Below are positions 33,681 to 47,029 of a stretch of DNA of 64,000 bases, in pieces (the first letter of the stretch is position 1; every line of letters starts with the position of its first letter). The stretch is from assembly GCF_024582835.1 (NCBI RefSeq), contig NZ_CP102096.1:62001-126000 (forward strand). The letters are read 5' to 3'. This DNA is from Vibrio japonicus (GTDB lineage: Bacteria; Pseudomonadota; Gammaproteobacteria; Enterobacterales; Vibrionaceae). Both the position numbers and the translations under genes were made by a program. Under the pieces are notes generated by a model, which saw only the letters and a program-made list of their open reading frames with translations, searched no databases and was not told the DNA's origin.

Positions 33681-35537
33681 ATGAGTTTTAAGGATTTACG
33701 CGACTTTATTGCCCACCTTGAACAGCAAGGGAAACTAAAGCGCATCTCTCACCCCGTTGACCCTAACTATGAGATGACAGAAATCAGCGATCGCACTCTT
33801 CGTGCGGGTGGGCCTGCATTACTATTCGAAAATCCAATCGGATACGATATGCCAGTGCTAACCAATCTATTTGGTACACCCGAGCGAGTAGCAATAGGTA
33901 TGGGTCGCAGTGACGTCAAAGAACTCCGTGAAGTGGGGAAGTTGCTCGCTTATCTCAAAGAGCCTGAGCCGCCACGCGGATTTAAAGATGCATTGGAAAA
34001 AATCCCAGTGTTTAAGCAAGTCTTAAACATGCCAGCCAAAAGATTGCGTAAAGCACCGTGTCAGGAGATAGTTTGGCAAGGTGATGACGTTGACCTAGAT
34101 AAAATTCCGGTTATGAGTTGCTGGCAAGACGACGTTGCTCCTCTGCTGACATGGGGATTGACCGTAACTCGTGGTCCGCATAAAAAGCGCCAGAACTTAG
34201 GCATTTACCGTCAGCAAAAAATTGCCAAGAACAAAATCATCATGCGTTGGCTTGCTCACCGTGGTGGAGCGTTAGACCTACGTGACTGGATGGAAACCAA
34301 TCCAGGTAAGCCATTTCCAGTATCTGTTGCATTCGGTGCTGATCCAGCGACCATTCTTGGTGCGGTAACGCCAGTACCAGATACCTTGTCGGAATACGCA
34401 TTCGCAGGATTGCTACGTGGTAGTAAAACCGAAGTGGTTAAATCCATCAGTAACGATCTAGAAGTACCCGCAAGTGCAGAGATCGTTATGGAAGGTTACA
34501 TCGACCCGAATGAATTTGCCGACGAAGGGCCGTATGGCGATCACACTGGTTACTACAATGAGAAAGAAAAGCATCACGTCTTTACCATTACGCATATCAC
34601 CATGCGTAAAGACCCAATTTACCACAGTACATACACAGGACGCCCACCTGATGAGCCAGCTGTTTTAGGCGTTGCACTTAACGAAGTCTTCGTGCCTATT
34701 TTGCAAAAGCAGTTCCCGGAAATTGAGGATTTTTATCTTCCGCCAGAAGGCTGCTCTTATCGTATGGCCGTTGTGACGATGAAGAAGCAGTATCCGGGCC
34801 ATGCGAAGCGAGTCATGCTGGGTGTATGGTCTTTCCTACGTCAATTCATGTATACCAAGTTTGTTGTTGTGTGTGATGAAAGCGTTAATGCTCGTAGCTG
34901 GGATGATGTCATCAAAGCCATGACAGAGAATATGGAACCTGTACGCGATACCTTGATGATTGAGAATACGCCGATCGATTCATTGGATTTTGCTTCTCCG
35001 GTTGTTGGTCTTGGCTCAAAAATGGGTATGGACGCAACGATTAAATGGGATGCGGAAAATGTGACTGCTCCAGAATTAACTGACGGTCCAAAGATCGATA
35101 TCACTACAGAGCAACTAGAGGTGCTTAAAGCTCAGCACCCAGAGATCATTGACGTAGCGCTACCTGTATCTGCTGGTCATGATCGCTTTGCAATCGTATC
35201 AATGCACAAAACACAAGCTCATCAATCAAAACAGGTATTAAGTGATGTTTGGGAGTTTTTAGACCAGTTCACCGATGCGAAGTTTGTCATTCTTTGCGAT
35301 CAAGACGTCAATGTTCATGATTGGAATGACGTGATTTGGGCGATGACCACCCGTATGGACCCTGCACGTGATACGTTGCAAATTCCCGCAAAAGACGGTC
35401 GAAGCTCTAAACTTGGTCTAGATGCAACCAATAAATTTTCTGGAGAGGTTGAACGTGAGTGGGGCATTCCGATTAAGAAAGATCCTCAGCTCGTTGCGCA
35501 GGTAGACGAGAAATGGAGTAAGCTGGGGTTATCATGA
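33681..35537 (+). CDS. ubiD: 4-hydroxy-3-polyprenylbenzoate decarboxylase UbiD with duplicated C-terminal module
   Basis: 618 residues from the ATG at 33681 (AGAAGG 3 nt upstream of CCT-ATG); E. coli UbiD has 497. Decarboxylates the polyprenyl-hydroxybenzoate ring in ubiquinone synthesis with prenylated FMN. Core motifs: [21 protein letters not shown]-like [10 protein letters not shown] (about 192-201), and [12 protein letters not shown] (281-292) with the catalytic Glu282. Residues about 351-456 and about 490-590 are homologous to each other: [20 protein letters not shown] / [11 protein letters not shown], then [10 protein letters not shown] / [10 protein letters not shown] and [13 protein letters not shown] / [12 protein letters not shown]. 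The extra copy explains the added length. Overlaps the ferredoxin gene by 4 nt. Confidence 0.94.
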   Translation: MSFKDLRDFIAHLEQQGKLKRISHPVDPNYEMTEISDRTLRAGGPALLFENPIGYDMPVLTNLFGTPERVAIGMGRSDVKELREVGKLLAYLKEPEPPRGFKDALEKIPVFKQVLNMPAKRLRKAPCQEIVWQGDDVDLDKIPVMSCWQDDVAPLLTWGLTVTRGPHKKRQNLGIYRQQKIAKNKIIMRWLAHRGGALDLRDWMETNPGKPFPVSVAFGADPATILGAVTPVPDTLSEYAFAGLLRGSKTEVVKSISNDLEVPASAEIVMEGYIDPNEFADEGPYGDHTGYYNEKEKHHVFTITHITMRKDPIYHSTYTGRPPDEPAVLGVALNEVFVPILQKQFPEIEDFYLPPEGCSYRMAVVTMKKQYPGHAKRVMLGVWSFLRQFMYTKFVVVCDESVNARSWDDVIKAMTENMEPVRDTLMIENTPIDSLDFASPVVGLGSKMGMDATIKWDAENVTAPELTDGPKIDITTEQLEVLKAQHPEIIDVALPVSAGHDRFAIVSMHKTQAHQSKQVLSDVWEFLDQFTDAKFVILCDQDVNVHDWNDVIWAMTTRMDPARDTLQIPAKDGRSSKLGLDATNKFSGEVEREWGIPIKKDPQLVAQVDEKWSKLGLS

Positions 35538-35803
35538 GTAAAACAATCATCTTGCAGCCAAAGGGTATTAGGTTTGAGGTGCAAGATGGGCAAACGGTCT
35601 TGGAAGCTGCGCTCAATAACAATATTAGCTTTCCAAATCGATGCCAAGTTGGAGCGTGTGCAGCTTGTTTGTGCCGCAAACTAGAGGGAACAGTAAGTTA
35701 TCACCTTGACCCAATGCTCACAGAGAAAGAGCAAGAACAAGGTTGGATATTTGCGTGTCAGGCAATCGCCGAAAGTAATTTAGTACTTACTTTTGAGGAG
35801 TAG
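35534..35803 (+). CDS. Plant-type [2Fe-2S] ferredoxin
   Basis: 89 residues. The cluster ligands follow the CX4CX2C...C pattern: [11 protein letters not shown] (about 37-47) and the later Cys in FACQAI (about 76). A small soluble electron carrier. Its ATG overlaps the ubiD stop and the flavin reductase gene follows 14 nt later, so the three are one operon. This suggests that electrons pass from NAD(P)H through Fre to the ferredoxin and to a partner enzyme, perhaps one in ubiquinone or prenyl-FMN metabolism; that is inference. Confidence 0.9.
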   Translation: MSKTIILQPKGIRFEVQDGQTVLEAALNNNISFPNRCQVGACAACLCRKLEGTVSYHLDPMLTEKEQEQGWIFACQAIAESNLVLTFEE

Positions 35804-35817
35804 GTAAGAGGAACACC

Positions 35818-36531
35818 ATGACCATTCAATGTAAAGTAAAGTCCATTAAGCCATTGGCGAGTAATACATATCAAATTCTCCTTCACCCAGAATCACCAGT
35901 GAACTTTAAAGCTGGTCAGTATCTTATGGTAGTTATGGGTGAAAAGGATAAGCGACCATTTTCAATTGCAAGTAGCCCTTGCCGACATGCAGGAGAGCTC
36001 GAACTACATATCGGTGCCGCAGAACACAACGCATACGCACTAGAAGTGGTAGAAGCAATGAAGCTTGCTCTTGAAAATGGTAGCGATATTACGATCGATG
36101 CACCTCATGGTGATGCTTGGATAAAAGAAGACAGTGAACGACCTTTACTACTTATCGCTGGTGGTACGGGATTCAGCTATGTTCGCTCAATCTTGGATCA
36201 CTGTGTGGCACAGAATAAAGACAATGAAATCTATCTGTACTGGGGCGCACGTGATGAGTGTCAGCTCTATGCTAAAGAAGAGTTAGTTGAGATAGCTAGT
36301 CAGAACAGCAATGTGCATTTTATCCCTGTTATTGAGCAAAATACGAGTGAGTGGCAAGGTAAAGTAGGAAATGTACTTCAAGCGGTGAGCGAAGACTTTG
36401 GTTCATTAGCTGAATACGACATTTATATTGCTGGCCGTTTTGAAATGGCGGGAGCCGCGCGAGAGCAGTTCACGCAGAACAAAGGCGCACAAAGTGACCG
36501 AATGTTTGCTGACGCGTATGCCTTCATTTAA
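35818..36531 (+). CDS. fre: NAD(P)H-flavin reductase (Fre/LuxG family)
   Basis: 237 residues, similar to E. coli Fre (233). Ferredoxin-NADP-reductase fold: flavin-binding RPFSIASSP (about 51-59) and the NAD(P)-binding [16 protein letters not shown] (about 111) and [13 protein letters not shown] (about 139). Reduces free flavins with NAD(P)H; reduced FMN is the substrate for prenyl-FMN synthesis by UbiX, which fits its place with ubiD. In luminous vibrios the related LuxG supplies luciferase. Last gene of the operon. Confidence 0.94.
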   Translation: MTIQCKVKSIKPLASNTYQILLHPESPVNFKAGQYLMVVMGEKDKRPFSIASSPCRHAGELELHIGAAEHNAYALEVVEAMKLALENGSDITIDAPHGDAWIKEDSERPLLLIAGGTGFSYVRSILDHCVAQNKDNEIYLYWGARDECQLYAKEELVEIASQNSNVHFIPVIEQNTSEWQGKVGNVLQAVSEDFGSLAEYDIYIAGRFEMAGAAREQFTQNKGAQSDRMFADAYAFI

Positions 36532-36550
36532 AAATGATGTGATACTGGAT

Positions 36551-36577
36551 AAAAAGAGAGCATATTGCTCTCTTTTT
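36551..36577 (+). terminator. ubiD-fdx-fre operon terminator
   Basis: AAAAAGAGAGCA/TGCTCTCTTTTT with a 3-nt loop, continuing into TTTTTC. Confidence 0.9.
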
Positions 36578-36609
36578 CTTTGTTTTTGGGCGTAAAACCA
36601 ACGAACGCT

Positions 36610-36667
36610 TATTTTTTTAAACTTTTTATGAAAAATGGGTTGCGCTATCCAATGAACTCCCTATAAT
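36610..36667 (+). promoter_or_regulatory. rrn promoter P1
   Basis: -35 TTGCGC (36640-36645), 16-nt spacer, -10 TATAAT (36662-36667), then the GC-rich GCGC discriminator expected of stringently controlled rRNA promoters. An A/T-rich UP-like tract lies at 36610-36636. Confidence 0.85.
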
Positions 36668-36755
36668 GCGCATCCACTGACACGGCAGACAGCAAAAGGC
36701 TTCAGCAGTGTTAGAGAGGTGAAAGCTTCTCGAGAAAATAAATTTGAAAAAGTGT

Positions 36756-36783
36756 TTGACTCTTCAAATTATCTCGCTAGAAT
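36756..36783 (+). promoter_or_regulatory. rrn promoter P2
   Basis: -35 TTGACT (36756-36761), 16-nt spacer, -10 TAGAAT (36778-36783). A 9-bp hairpin TTTGAGAAG/CTTCTCAAA (36794-36815) follows in the leader. Confidence 0.8.
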
Positions 36784-36821
36784 GCACCTCCGCTTTGAGA
36801 AGAAAGCTTCTCAAAAGAAAA

Positions 36822-36832
36822 GCTCTTTAACA
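36822..36832 (+). promoter_or_regulatory. rrn leader boxA antitermination site
   Basis: GCTCTTTAACA matches the boxA consensus bound by NusB-S10; a second copy is in the 16S-23S spacer. Confidence 0.85.
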
Positions 36833-37038
36833 ATATAAATCTATCAATCTGTGTGGGCACTCGTTGATGATAATCCAATTAGATACCTCGGTATCAAATT
36901 AGGTTTCAATGATACGAAGTGACCATTGAATCTTCGGATTCAGCACAGTCAATTCATTATCGTTCTGTTGGAACGATAATAGCTTTAAAATTACATTAGT
37001 AGTTTTGAAGTCAGTATTCATTGAGCCGACAAAATCTT

Positions 37039-38590
<1,552 letters not shown>

Positions 38591-38926
38591 TACGATGATT
38601 ATTGCGATGAGTGTTCACACAGATTGATAGTTTTTGAAGCGAAAGCTTCGAGCTATTATTGCTCTTTAACAATTTGGAAAGCTGACAAAACAACAATTTA
38701 TTGTTGTTTGTAAAGTTCTCAATGTTTGTCTTTAAAGACAAACACCAATACAACACATTCAAGTGTTCTTGGCTTTTTGTTTTCACTTTTATAAAAAGTA
38801 AAATAAAAAGAAATTGAGTCCGGCAAAATCGAAAGCTATCTCGCTCATTCAAATAATGAGATAGCAACTTTGGTTGTTTAAACAACATCCTCAAGATTCG
38901 CTCCGCGAAACTCTTTGGGGTTGTAT
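38591..38926 (+). other. 16S-23S spacer without tRNA genes
   Basis: 336 nt containing no tRNA cloverleaf, i.e. the tRNA-free spacer class known among vibrio rrn operons. It carries the second boxA (38660-38671), small inverted repeats such as GTTTGTCTTTAAAGACAAAC (38735-38754) that probably take part in processing, and an A/T-rich middle. Confidence 0.85.
38660..38671 (+). promoter_or_regulatory. Spacer boxA antitermination site
   Basis: TGCTCTTTAACA, a full boxA match, 70 nt after the 16S end. Confidence 0.85.
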
Positions 38927-41817
<2,891 letters not shown>

Positions 41818-41920
41818 ACAACACCCAAAGGGTTTTGATGGACTCAAAGTAAGAACATTGAATGTGTAGAGAACACAAAACAGCTTTCCAGATTTTCTCT
41901 AGAAATAGAGAGTAAGAATT

Positions 41921-42040
41921 TGCTTGGCGACCATAGCGATTTGGACCCACCTGATTTCCATGCCGAACTCAGAAGTGAAACGAATTAGCGCCGATGGTAG
42001 TGTGGGGTTTCCCCATGTGAGAGTAGGACATCGCCAGGCT
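41921..42040 (+). rRNA. rrf: 5S ribosomal RNA
   Basis: 120 nt from TGCTTGGCGACC to TCGCCAGGCT; the two ends pair (TGCTTGGCGA/TCGCCAGGC). CCGAACTCAGAAGTGAAACG is the conserved loop B/C region. Confidence 0.96.
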
Positions 42041-42107
42041 TACATTTCGTTTTTAGATTTTAGAAAAATCTAAAGGCAAAAACTTAGACTTAGAGTCTAA
42101 CCAGTGC

Positions 42108-42184
42108 GGAGCGGTAGTTCAGTTGGTTAGAATACCGGCCTGTCACGCCGGGGGTCGCGGGTTCGAGTCCCGTCCGCTCCGCCA
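42108..42184 (+). tRNA. tRNA-Asp (anticodon GTC)
   Basis: 77 nt including an encoded CCA. Acceptor GGAGCGG/CCGCTCC, anticodon GTC at 42142-42144 in loop CTGTCAC, T arm GCGGGTTCGAGTCCCGT. It is the distal tRNA of the rrn operon. The segment between 5S and the tRNA has two perfect hairpins (TTTAGATTTT/AAAATCTAAA at 42052-42074 and TTAGACT/AGTCTAA at 42084-42100) that are likely processing sites. Confidence 0.97.
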
Positions 42185-42193
42185 CTTATTCAG

Positions 42194-42222
42194 AAGCCCT
42201 GCTAGCAATAGCAGGGCTTTCT
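42194..42222 (+). terminator. rrn operon terminator
   Basis: 11-bp stem AAGCCCTGCTA/TAGCAGGGCTT with a GCAA tetraloop and then TTTCTTC. Confidence 0.92.
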
Positions 42223-42330
42223 TCATTTATGGCATTTTGAAGTCATAAGATCTATCTCCGGCTTTTCCATCATGCTTCTCCGAATTCAGACTATGCGTTT
42301 CCAATACCAATCGTATACCAATCTGGAAAA

Positions 42331-43023
42331 TTAACTGGTCAGGTCTGCCCATTCTCTCGAACACATCTTGGTGACTCTGTTGGAGCATGCCAAAAAACGA
42401 TTCCAAGCCCTACACACTTTGGAGACAATGTCTTCGTAATCCGCAAAAGACTGATTGGCGAGATAGTGTTGTCTCATCCAGCTCCATACTTGTTCTATAG
42501 GGTTTAGCTCTGGAGAATAGGGGGGAAGTTTGATGACACTGATGTTCTGAAAGCCATTAGCGATATCTTCTGTATGCCATCCTGCGCCATCCATAATGAT
42601 GACGGCATGACGTCCTTTTTCAGTGACCGCCGATATTTGCTTTAAATGCTCAATCATGAGGTCTTTATTGACCCATGGGACAACGATAGCCTCACCAATA
42701 CCTTTTTGAGGACAGACAGAACCAAATAGATACGCATATTCGAACTGTTGTTGCTTCACTGCTCTGGGACGTGTGCCTCTTTCAGCCCATAACCGTGTTG
42801 TTGTATTTTGTTGCCCAAATCGAGCTTCATCCTGAAACCAGATATCGACATGCTTTAAAGCGACATGACCTGGGATCTTAAGGATCGTTTCGTCTTGGAG
42901 TTTTTTTAAAATCTTCCTGTATCGCTTGGGATTGTTGTGGGTGTTTTGAACGGGAAGTGACCCATGAGAAACCCATATGCTCGAGTAGGTAATAGATAGA
43001 ATCAGGATGATAATGCTGGCCAA
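42331..43023 (-). CDS. IS630 transposase, C-terminal DDE catalytic part (ORF B)
   Basis: 230 open residues, of which the part from about residue 38 on (LKKLQDETILKIPG) continues ORF A. The DDE triad is visible: Asp in FQDEARFGQ, Asp in IIMDGAGWHTED, Glu in LNPIEQVWSWMR. The catalytic core is therefore intact. The first 37 residues are the alternate frame of ORF A and are not real protein unless it starts independently. Confidence 0.8.
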   Translation of the reverse strand: MASIIILILSITYSSIWVSHGSLPVQNTHNNPKRYRKILKKLQDETILKIPGHVALKHVDIWFQDEARFGQQNTTTRLWAERGTRPRAVKQQQFEYAYLFGSVCPQKGIGEAIVVPWVNKDLMIEHLKQISAVTEKGRHAVIIMDGAGWHTEDIANGFQNISVIKLPPYSPELNPIEQVWSWMRQHYLANQSFADYEDIVSKVCRAWNRFLACSNRVTKMCSREWADLTS

Positions 43024-43366
43024 ATTCTTTCACAATATAGGCATGGATATCGGCGCCGGTCAGTCGCCCACCTTGAGTATCATGAGCTTTATCTTTGATG
43101 TATTGGCTCAATTGCTCCCTTTGTTCAGAAGTTAATAATGGCGGTCTTCCCGTTCTTGGCTTTTCCTTCAGCCCTTCTAATCCTTCTTCAAGAAAGATTT
43201 GAACCCATCGATTAACACTGGTTCGGCTCACCTTAAGAAACTTGGCGATTTGGGTACGAGGGTGTCCATCTTTGAAATGAGCAAGTGCGAGCAATCTCAT
43301 TTTCATCTGGATGGATTTCTGCTGGCTTGCGAGCTTTTTAAAATCAATATTCTTGAGGCTATCCAT
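42878..43366 (-). CDS. IS630 transposase, N-terminal DNA-binding part (ORF A)
   Basis: 162 residues. It contains a helix-turn-helix and winged-helix segment: MRLLALAHFKDGHPRTQIAK, FLKVSRTSVNRWVQIF and GRPPLLTSEQREQL. It runs past an A7 tract (minus strand, 42901-42907) and stops shortly after with out-of-frame residues (TPRRNDP), so only about 150 residues are homologous. Reaching ORF B at the A7 tract needs a +1 (or -2) shift. Joined, the two would give about 344 residues, a normal IS630 transposase. Confidence 0.8.
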   Translation of the reverse strand: MDSLKNIDFKKLASQQKSIQMKMRLLALAHFKDGHPRTQIAKFLKVSRTSVNRWVQIFLEEGLEGLKEKPRTGRPPLLTSEQREQLSQYIKDKAHDTQGGRLTGADIHAYIVKEFGQHYHPDSIYYLLEHMGFSWVTSRSKHPQQSQAIQEDFKKTPRRNDP

Positions 43367-43427
43367 AACGAATACATTCTATTGTTGAATGGACTTAAAT
43401 TAGATCATATTTTTTCTTAGATTGGTA

Positions 43428-43818
43428 TCAGAACATATCCCTGCGGCGAATGTAGCTGTACTCCATACTTTAGTTGTCTTACCTAGTGTATCAGTAACAA
43501 TGTGGATACTGCGTCTTTACTATTTATCCTAAACTCCTGATATTTCTTCGAGCTCAGCAATATCACTAAAATGAACTTCTCTATGCGATTCTTTGGGGAC
43601 GGAAGAAGAATTTCAATTATCACTCTATAAGTTTTTACGCTTTACCATCCCGTCTAGTGTTCAATCTTAGCGGATTTTCTTCTTATTAGAGAGTTATCCC
43701 TTCTGACGTCAGCTTATAGCCCTGAACATAGATGACGCAGGTGTGGAGATTGGAGATATAACAATATCTCTTTGCTTTAATTAATAGGGAAGGGATTTGG
43801 ATGGGGTATTCAAGGCAT
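43428..43818. other. Gene-free interval between the IS and the hem operon
   Basis: No ORF with recognisable protein, no RNA gene. The only structure seen is a 7-bp hairpin GAGATAT/ATATCTC (43753-43770) followed by a weak T-rich tail. It could be decayed DNA associated with the insertion. Confidence 0.6.
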
Positions 43819-43846
43819 AAAAAAACCGGCTAACTAAGCCGGTTTT
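43819..43846 (-). terminator. hemCDXY operon terminator
   Basis: 10-bp stem AAAACCGGCT/AGCCGGTTTT with a 5-nt loop, followed on the minus strand by a run of seven T. Confidence 0.92.
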
Positions 43847-43866
43847 GATCGTAGGTAGGATGTACC

Positions 43867-45045
43867 TTACTCTTGAATCAAAGTCAGTGCTTTGCGCGAT
43901 ACTTCGTGCGCTGCTTTGGTTAAGTTCTGTTTCTCTAGTGCGTCTGCTAGATACGCGTAGTCGGATACATTAGAACGTAGAGACAATGCTTTCTCGAAAT
44001 GTTCTTGAGCGTCTGACCACTTTTCATTGCGAAAATGGAATTGAGCCAACGCGCTGTGCGCTTCCGCATTATTACCATCTTTACGCAGTGTCTCTTCAAG
44101 GAACACAACAGCAGGGTGATTATCGGCAAGATTCATTTCTGGTAGAAGTGCATACAGCTCAGAGTTAGGGTGTTTCTTCAGATTTTCTTTAACTAGAGTG
44201 AATGCCTCGTTATCAGCCTTTCTAGAAATAAGTTGTTTAGCAAAGCACTCTACAAGATAGCTGTCGCTCTTGAGTTTGCGCGGTAAACTATTCCAATGAG
44301 TAATCAATCCTTCACTGCCTTTTTGTTCTGCAATGTCAATCAGAAGGCCACATTGAGCTCTTTCCGTCAGTTTTAGCTGTTCTTCTTCAGAAAGGTTGTT
44401 CACCTTGCCGAGGTTCGGTAATAGGTCTAACAATGGTTGCCATAGTTTGAGCTCAATGTAGACCGTTTTTAGCAAGTTAAGAACAATATTATTCTGTGAG
44501 TGTGCTGCCTTTAGATTTGAAAGGGTTTCTAGTGCTTGCTCGTAGTCAGCCTCGCGAACTTGTTGCTTAGCGCGTGTTAATTCTACTGCTAGCTGTGCGT
44601 TTGTTTCCTTGCTTGCAAGCTCTAGATACTTGTCACGTTTAGCCGTATCACCTAAGCCTTGCGCGGCTTCTGAGGCAACCAGATAGCAAAGAAGAGGCAT
44701 GTCATGGTAACTAGCCCACTTAGTTGCTTTTTTCTCTGCTTGTTTAAAATCGCCTTCCAGTAATTTTACGATGCCTTCGTCTGTGTATCGACGAGATAGA
44801 CGAGATTTACGCGCACTAAAATAGTTCCAAGTAGAAGAACTCGCGTATAACGCTTTCTTCACCAGGAATTCGAGGAAAAACAGTAAGCCTAATACAGCGA
44901 TGACAAAAATGACGAGTGTCGTTACGCTCATTTCTATCGTTTTATCTGCTATGGAGATGAGAACATAGCCTTGCTGCCCTGAGTATTGGGTTCCCGCAAA
45001 TAAGCCTGCACCTAATACAACGAACAGGAAAATGATACGAAACAT
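43867..45045 (-). CDS. hemY: HemY, haem-operon inner-membrane TPR protein
   Basis: 392 residues, similar to E. coli HemY (398). Two membrane helices near the N-terminus (about 1-22 and 41-62) anchor a cytoplasmic tetratricopeptide-like region (about 90-390: AEAHSALAQFHFRNEKWSDAQEHFEKAL, quoted here in part as LAQFHFRNEKWSDAQEHF). Not the protoporphyrinogen oxidase of the same name in Gram-positives. A role in organising haem synthesis is suggested from the operon only. Its ATG shares one base with the hemX stop. Confidence 0.93.
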   Translation of the reverse strand: MFRIIFLFVVLGAGLFAGTQYSGQQGYVLISIADKTIEMSVTTLVIFVIAVLGLLFFLEFLVKKALYASSSTWNYFSARKSRLSRRYTDEGIVKLLEGDFKQAEKKATKWASYHDMPLLCYLVASEAAQGLGDTAKRDKYLELASKETNAQLAVELTRAKQQVREADYEQALETLSNLKAAHSQNNIVLNLLKTVYIELKLWQPLLDLLPNLGKVNNLSEEEQLKLTERAQCGLLIDIAEQKGSEGLITHWNSLPRKLKSDSYLVECFAKQLISRKADNEAFTLVKENLKKHPNSELYALLPEMNLADNHPAVVFLEETLRKDGNNAEAHSALAQFHFRNEKWSDAQEHFEKALSLRSNVSDYAYLADALEKQNLTKAAHEVSRKALTLIQE

Positions 45046-46277
45046 TATTTTTCCTCCGTGACTAGAGTGGTTACTTCACGGCGTAGACGCTCTCGGATGA
45101 CATCTGATAGGACTTCTTGAGTATTAAGTTTTACCGGATATTCCACCTGGATAGTCTGTTTGCTTAGCATCGCTAGCGCATTATTGAATTCTTTAACGCT
45201 GTTAGAATCTTGATTGAAGAAAGCACTCGACCATTTGTCAGCGGTGGTAAGTGCAGTGCTATAAATGTCTTGTTGCTCTACATAGACTGCTTTAATTGCA
45301 GTTTCTAGCTTCGCTTTGATGTTTTCTTTCAGATAAAAATGCTGCTCTGGTGAAAGTAGAGGGATCACATTCCCATCTCTGGTTCGGAAAGTAATGAAGT
45401 TCGCAGAGAAATCTTTTAGGGACGTCATGAGGTTATCTTGCCAATCATTAAGATCTTCTGACACCTTATGCTCCTCGACTTGCTGAGCTTCTGGGAGTAA
45501 TGCGTTGGCTAGAGGTAGCGCGTCGACTTGTTGCTGTAGTGCTGTGATGCGAAGAACCAGCCCTTCTCTATCAACTAATGGGATCGTTTTTAATTTAGTA
45601 ATGTCTGTAGCCATTGCTTTACGAAGTGGAACCAGGCTTGGATCATTTAGAGCTGCGATGCGCTGGTCGGCGCTTTCCATCAGCTCAGTAGCGCTTACAG
45701 CGTCATTCTCTAAGAAGAGTTTGCGTCCAGCTAGTTTCACGAGGTAGTCCGCTTCCGCCAAAAGCCAATCATTAGGGCGACGCCCCTTCACTTCAGCTAA
45801 GGCAACTTGCAGACTTTCAATACTCTTCTGTTGCTGGTCTAGTACGGTTTCGGCTCGGTTAGCAATTTCATTTGCTTTAGAAACTGTGGCTTGTTGTGTC
45901 GCTTCAAGATCTTGTTTGAGGGAGGTTTCAGTTTGATCTAGCTGAGACTGGAGGGCATTGATTTTTTCTTGATATTCAGCGTTTTTCTGCTGCATATGGA
46001 ATGTTAGACCGCCTCCAAACAGCAGCGAAATGATGATTGCGATCGTGCCAAGTTTGACACCTCGTTTACCTTGCTTTTCTTCAAAAACGGGAGGCTCATC
46101 TTTTTTTACGTCTTTTGGTGCAGTGCCGCCAACCGTAGCCTCTGCGCCTTTAGTATCCGTATTTTGGTTTTCTACATTTGAAGTTGCCTCGGAAGTTGGC
46201 GCTTGCTCGACCTCTTCCGTTATGGCGTTGTTTTCTTTCTCAGGTTCAATGATTCCGTTTTTGTTTTTACTTGCCAT
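45045..46277 (-). CDS. hemX: HemX, haem-operon membrane protein
   Basis: 410 residues. An acidic, low-complexity cytoplasmic segment (1-70), one membrane helix (about 75-95, GTIAIIISLLFGGGLTF), then a coiled coil (about 98-165, rich in Gln and Glu) and a conserved periplasmic-side domain (about 165-405, RRPNDWLLAEADYLVKLAGRK in part: NDWLLAEADYLVKLAGRK). Once annotated as a uroporphyrinogen-III methyltransferase but without a SAM-binding motif. Starts 3 nt after the hemD stop. Confidence 0.93.
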   Translation of the reverse strand: MASKNKNGIIEPEKENNAITEEVEQAPTSEATSNVENQNTDTKGAEATVGGTAPKDVKKDEPPVFEEKQGKRGVKLGTIAIIISLLFGGGLTFHMQQKNAEYQEKINALQSQLDQTETSLKQDLEATQQATVSKANEIANRAETVLDQQQKSIESLQVALAEVKGRRPNDWLLAEADYLVKLAGRKLFLENDAVSATELMESADQRIAALNDPSLVPLRKAMATDITKLKTIPLVDREGLVLRITALQQQVDALPLANALLPEAQQVEEHKVSEDLNDWQDNLMTSLKDFSANFITFRTRDGNVIPLLSPEQHFYLKENIKAKLETAIKAVYVEQQDIYSTALTTADKWSSAFFNQDSNSVKEFNNALAMLSKQTIQVEYPVKLNTQEVLSDVIRERLRREVTTLVTEEK

Positions 46278-46280
46278 TAT

Positions 46281-47024
46281 TTATTGTCCTGTTTCAGTTG
46301 ACCGGAGAGCAGTCAACAAGTCCTTATTTGAAGCGCTATAGGTATTGATTACCTTTTTAAAACCTAACTGCATTGCCTCTTGCATAATACGTTCACTAGG
46401 TACATAAAGCGTTAGTGTAAGTAACCAATCTAACTCGATCTCGGAAAACTGAGAGACAAAGTGATTCAGTTGCTCCAAGCTGGTTATCACCAATTGCTGA
46501 ATGTTATTATCCTGCCATAACGATATGAGTAATTCTGAGTGGAAAGCTATATTTTCCCGCTTGTATACTTCTCTATATTCAACTCTGGCACCTCGTTGCA
46601 TGAGAGTATCAAAAATAAGTTCTCTGCCACCATTACCCCGCAAGATCACAATGCGTTTATTTTCCACGTTTTGCAAAACATCGAGACGAAGTAGATGTTC
46701 GCTATCGCTGATGTCGGGATAGTGTACTTTCTGTTGTGTCTTTTTGCTCAATACATGTGCAGATTTTTGACCAACGGCAAGATAAGTGGCTGATTTAGGC
46801 CATCGGGAAGAGGATGCCAGTATCGCTTCGTGAGTAAAGTTCACCGCATGTTGACTGACAGCAATAATGATGTCGAAATGTTCTAATGCTTGGCCAATGC
46901 CAGAGAGTGTGCTCCCTGGCTTGATTGAAATGATGGGTTGATGCATCGCATCAATTCCGACGTCATGTAGCTGTTGGCATAATGCGCTTCCTTGCTCATC
47001 AGGTCTAGTAACCAACACTGCCAT
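46281..47024 (-). CDS. hemD: Uroporphyrinogen-III synthase
   Basis: 247 residues, as in E. coli (246). Closes hydroxymethylbilane into uroporphyrinogen III. The sequence of this family is poorly conserved; recognisable are VTRPDEQGSALCQQL at the N-terminus, VSQHAVNFTHEAI, YLAVGQKSAHVL and ILRGNGGRELI. Lies between hemC (5-nt gap) and hemX. Confidence 0.92.
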   Translation of the reverse strand: MAVLVTRPDEQGSALCQQLHDVGIDAMHQPIISIKPGSTLSGIGQALEHFDIIIAVSQHAVNFTHEAILASSSRWPKSATYLAVGQKSAHVLSKKTQQKVHYPDISDSEHLLRLDVLQNVENKRIVILRGNGGRELIFDTLMQRGARVEYREVYKRENIAFHSELLISLWQDNNIQQLVITSLEQLNHFVSQFSEIELDWLLTLTLYVPSERIMQEAMQLGFKKVINTYSASNKDLLTALRSTETGQ

Positions 47025-47029
47025 AGGGA

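Larger units (their letters stand above)
42318..43425 (-). mobile_element. IS630-family insertion sequence
   Basis: About 1108 bp bounded by inverted ends that read CCAATCT inward on each side (42318-42324 and 43419-43425). Flanking TA dinucleotides (42316-42317, 43426-43427) form the expected 2-bp target duplication. It encodes two ORFs in different frames, which together make an IS630 transposase. It lies about 100 bp behind the rrn terminator and next to an ATACCAATC sequence that resembles its own end. Confidence 0.85.

Noticed and set aside
36892..37020. Possible small gene or sRNA in the rrn leader
   Set aside because: The segment lies between the rrn promoters and 16S and is explained as the pre-rRNA leader and processing stem.
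38591..38926. tRNA-Ile, tRNA-Ala or tRNA-Glu in the 16S-23S spacer
   Set aside because: No cloverleaf or GTTCGA-type T-loop is present in the spacer.
42185..42317. A tRNA-Trp gene after tRNA-Asp, as in some E. coli rrn operons
   Set aside because: The tRNA-Asp is followed within 10 nt by a strong terminator and no second tRNA is seen.
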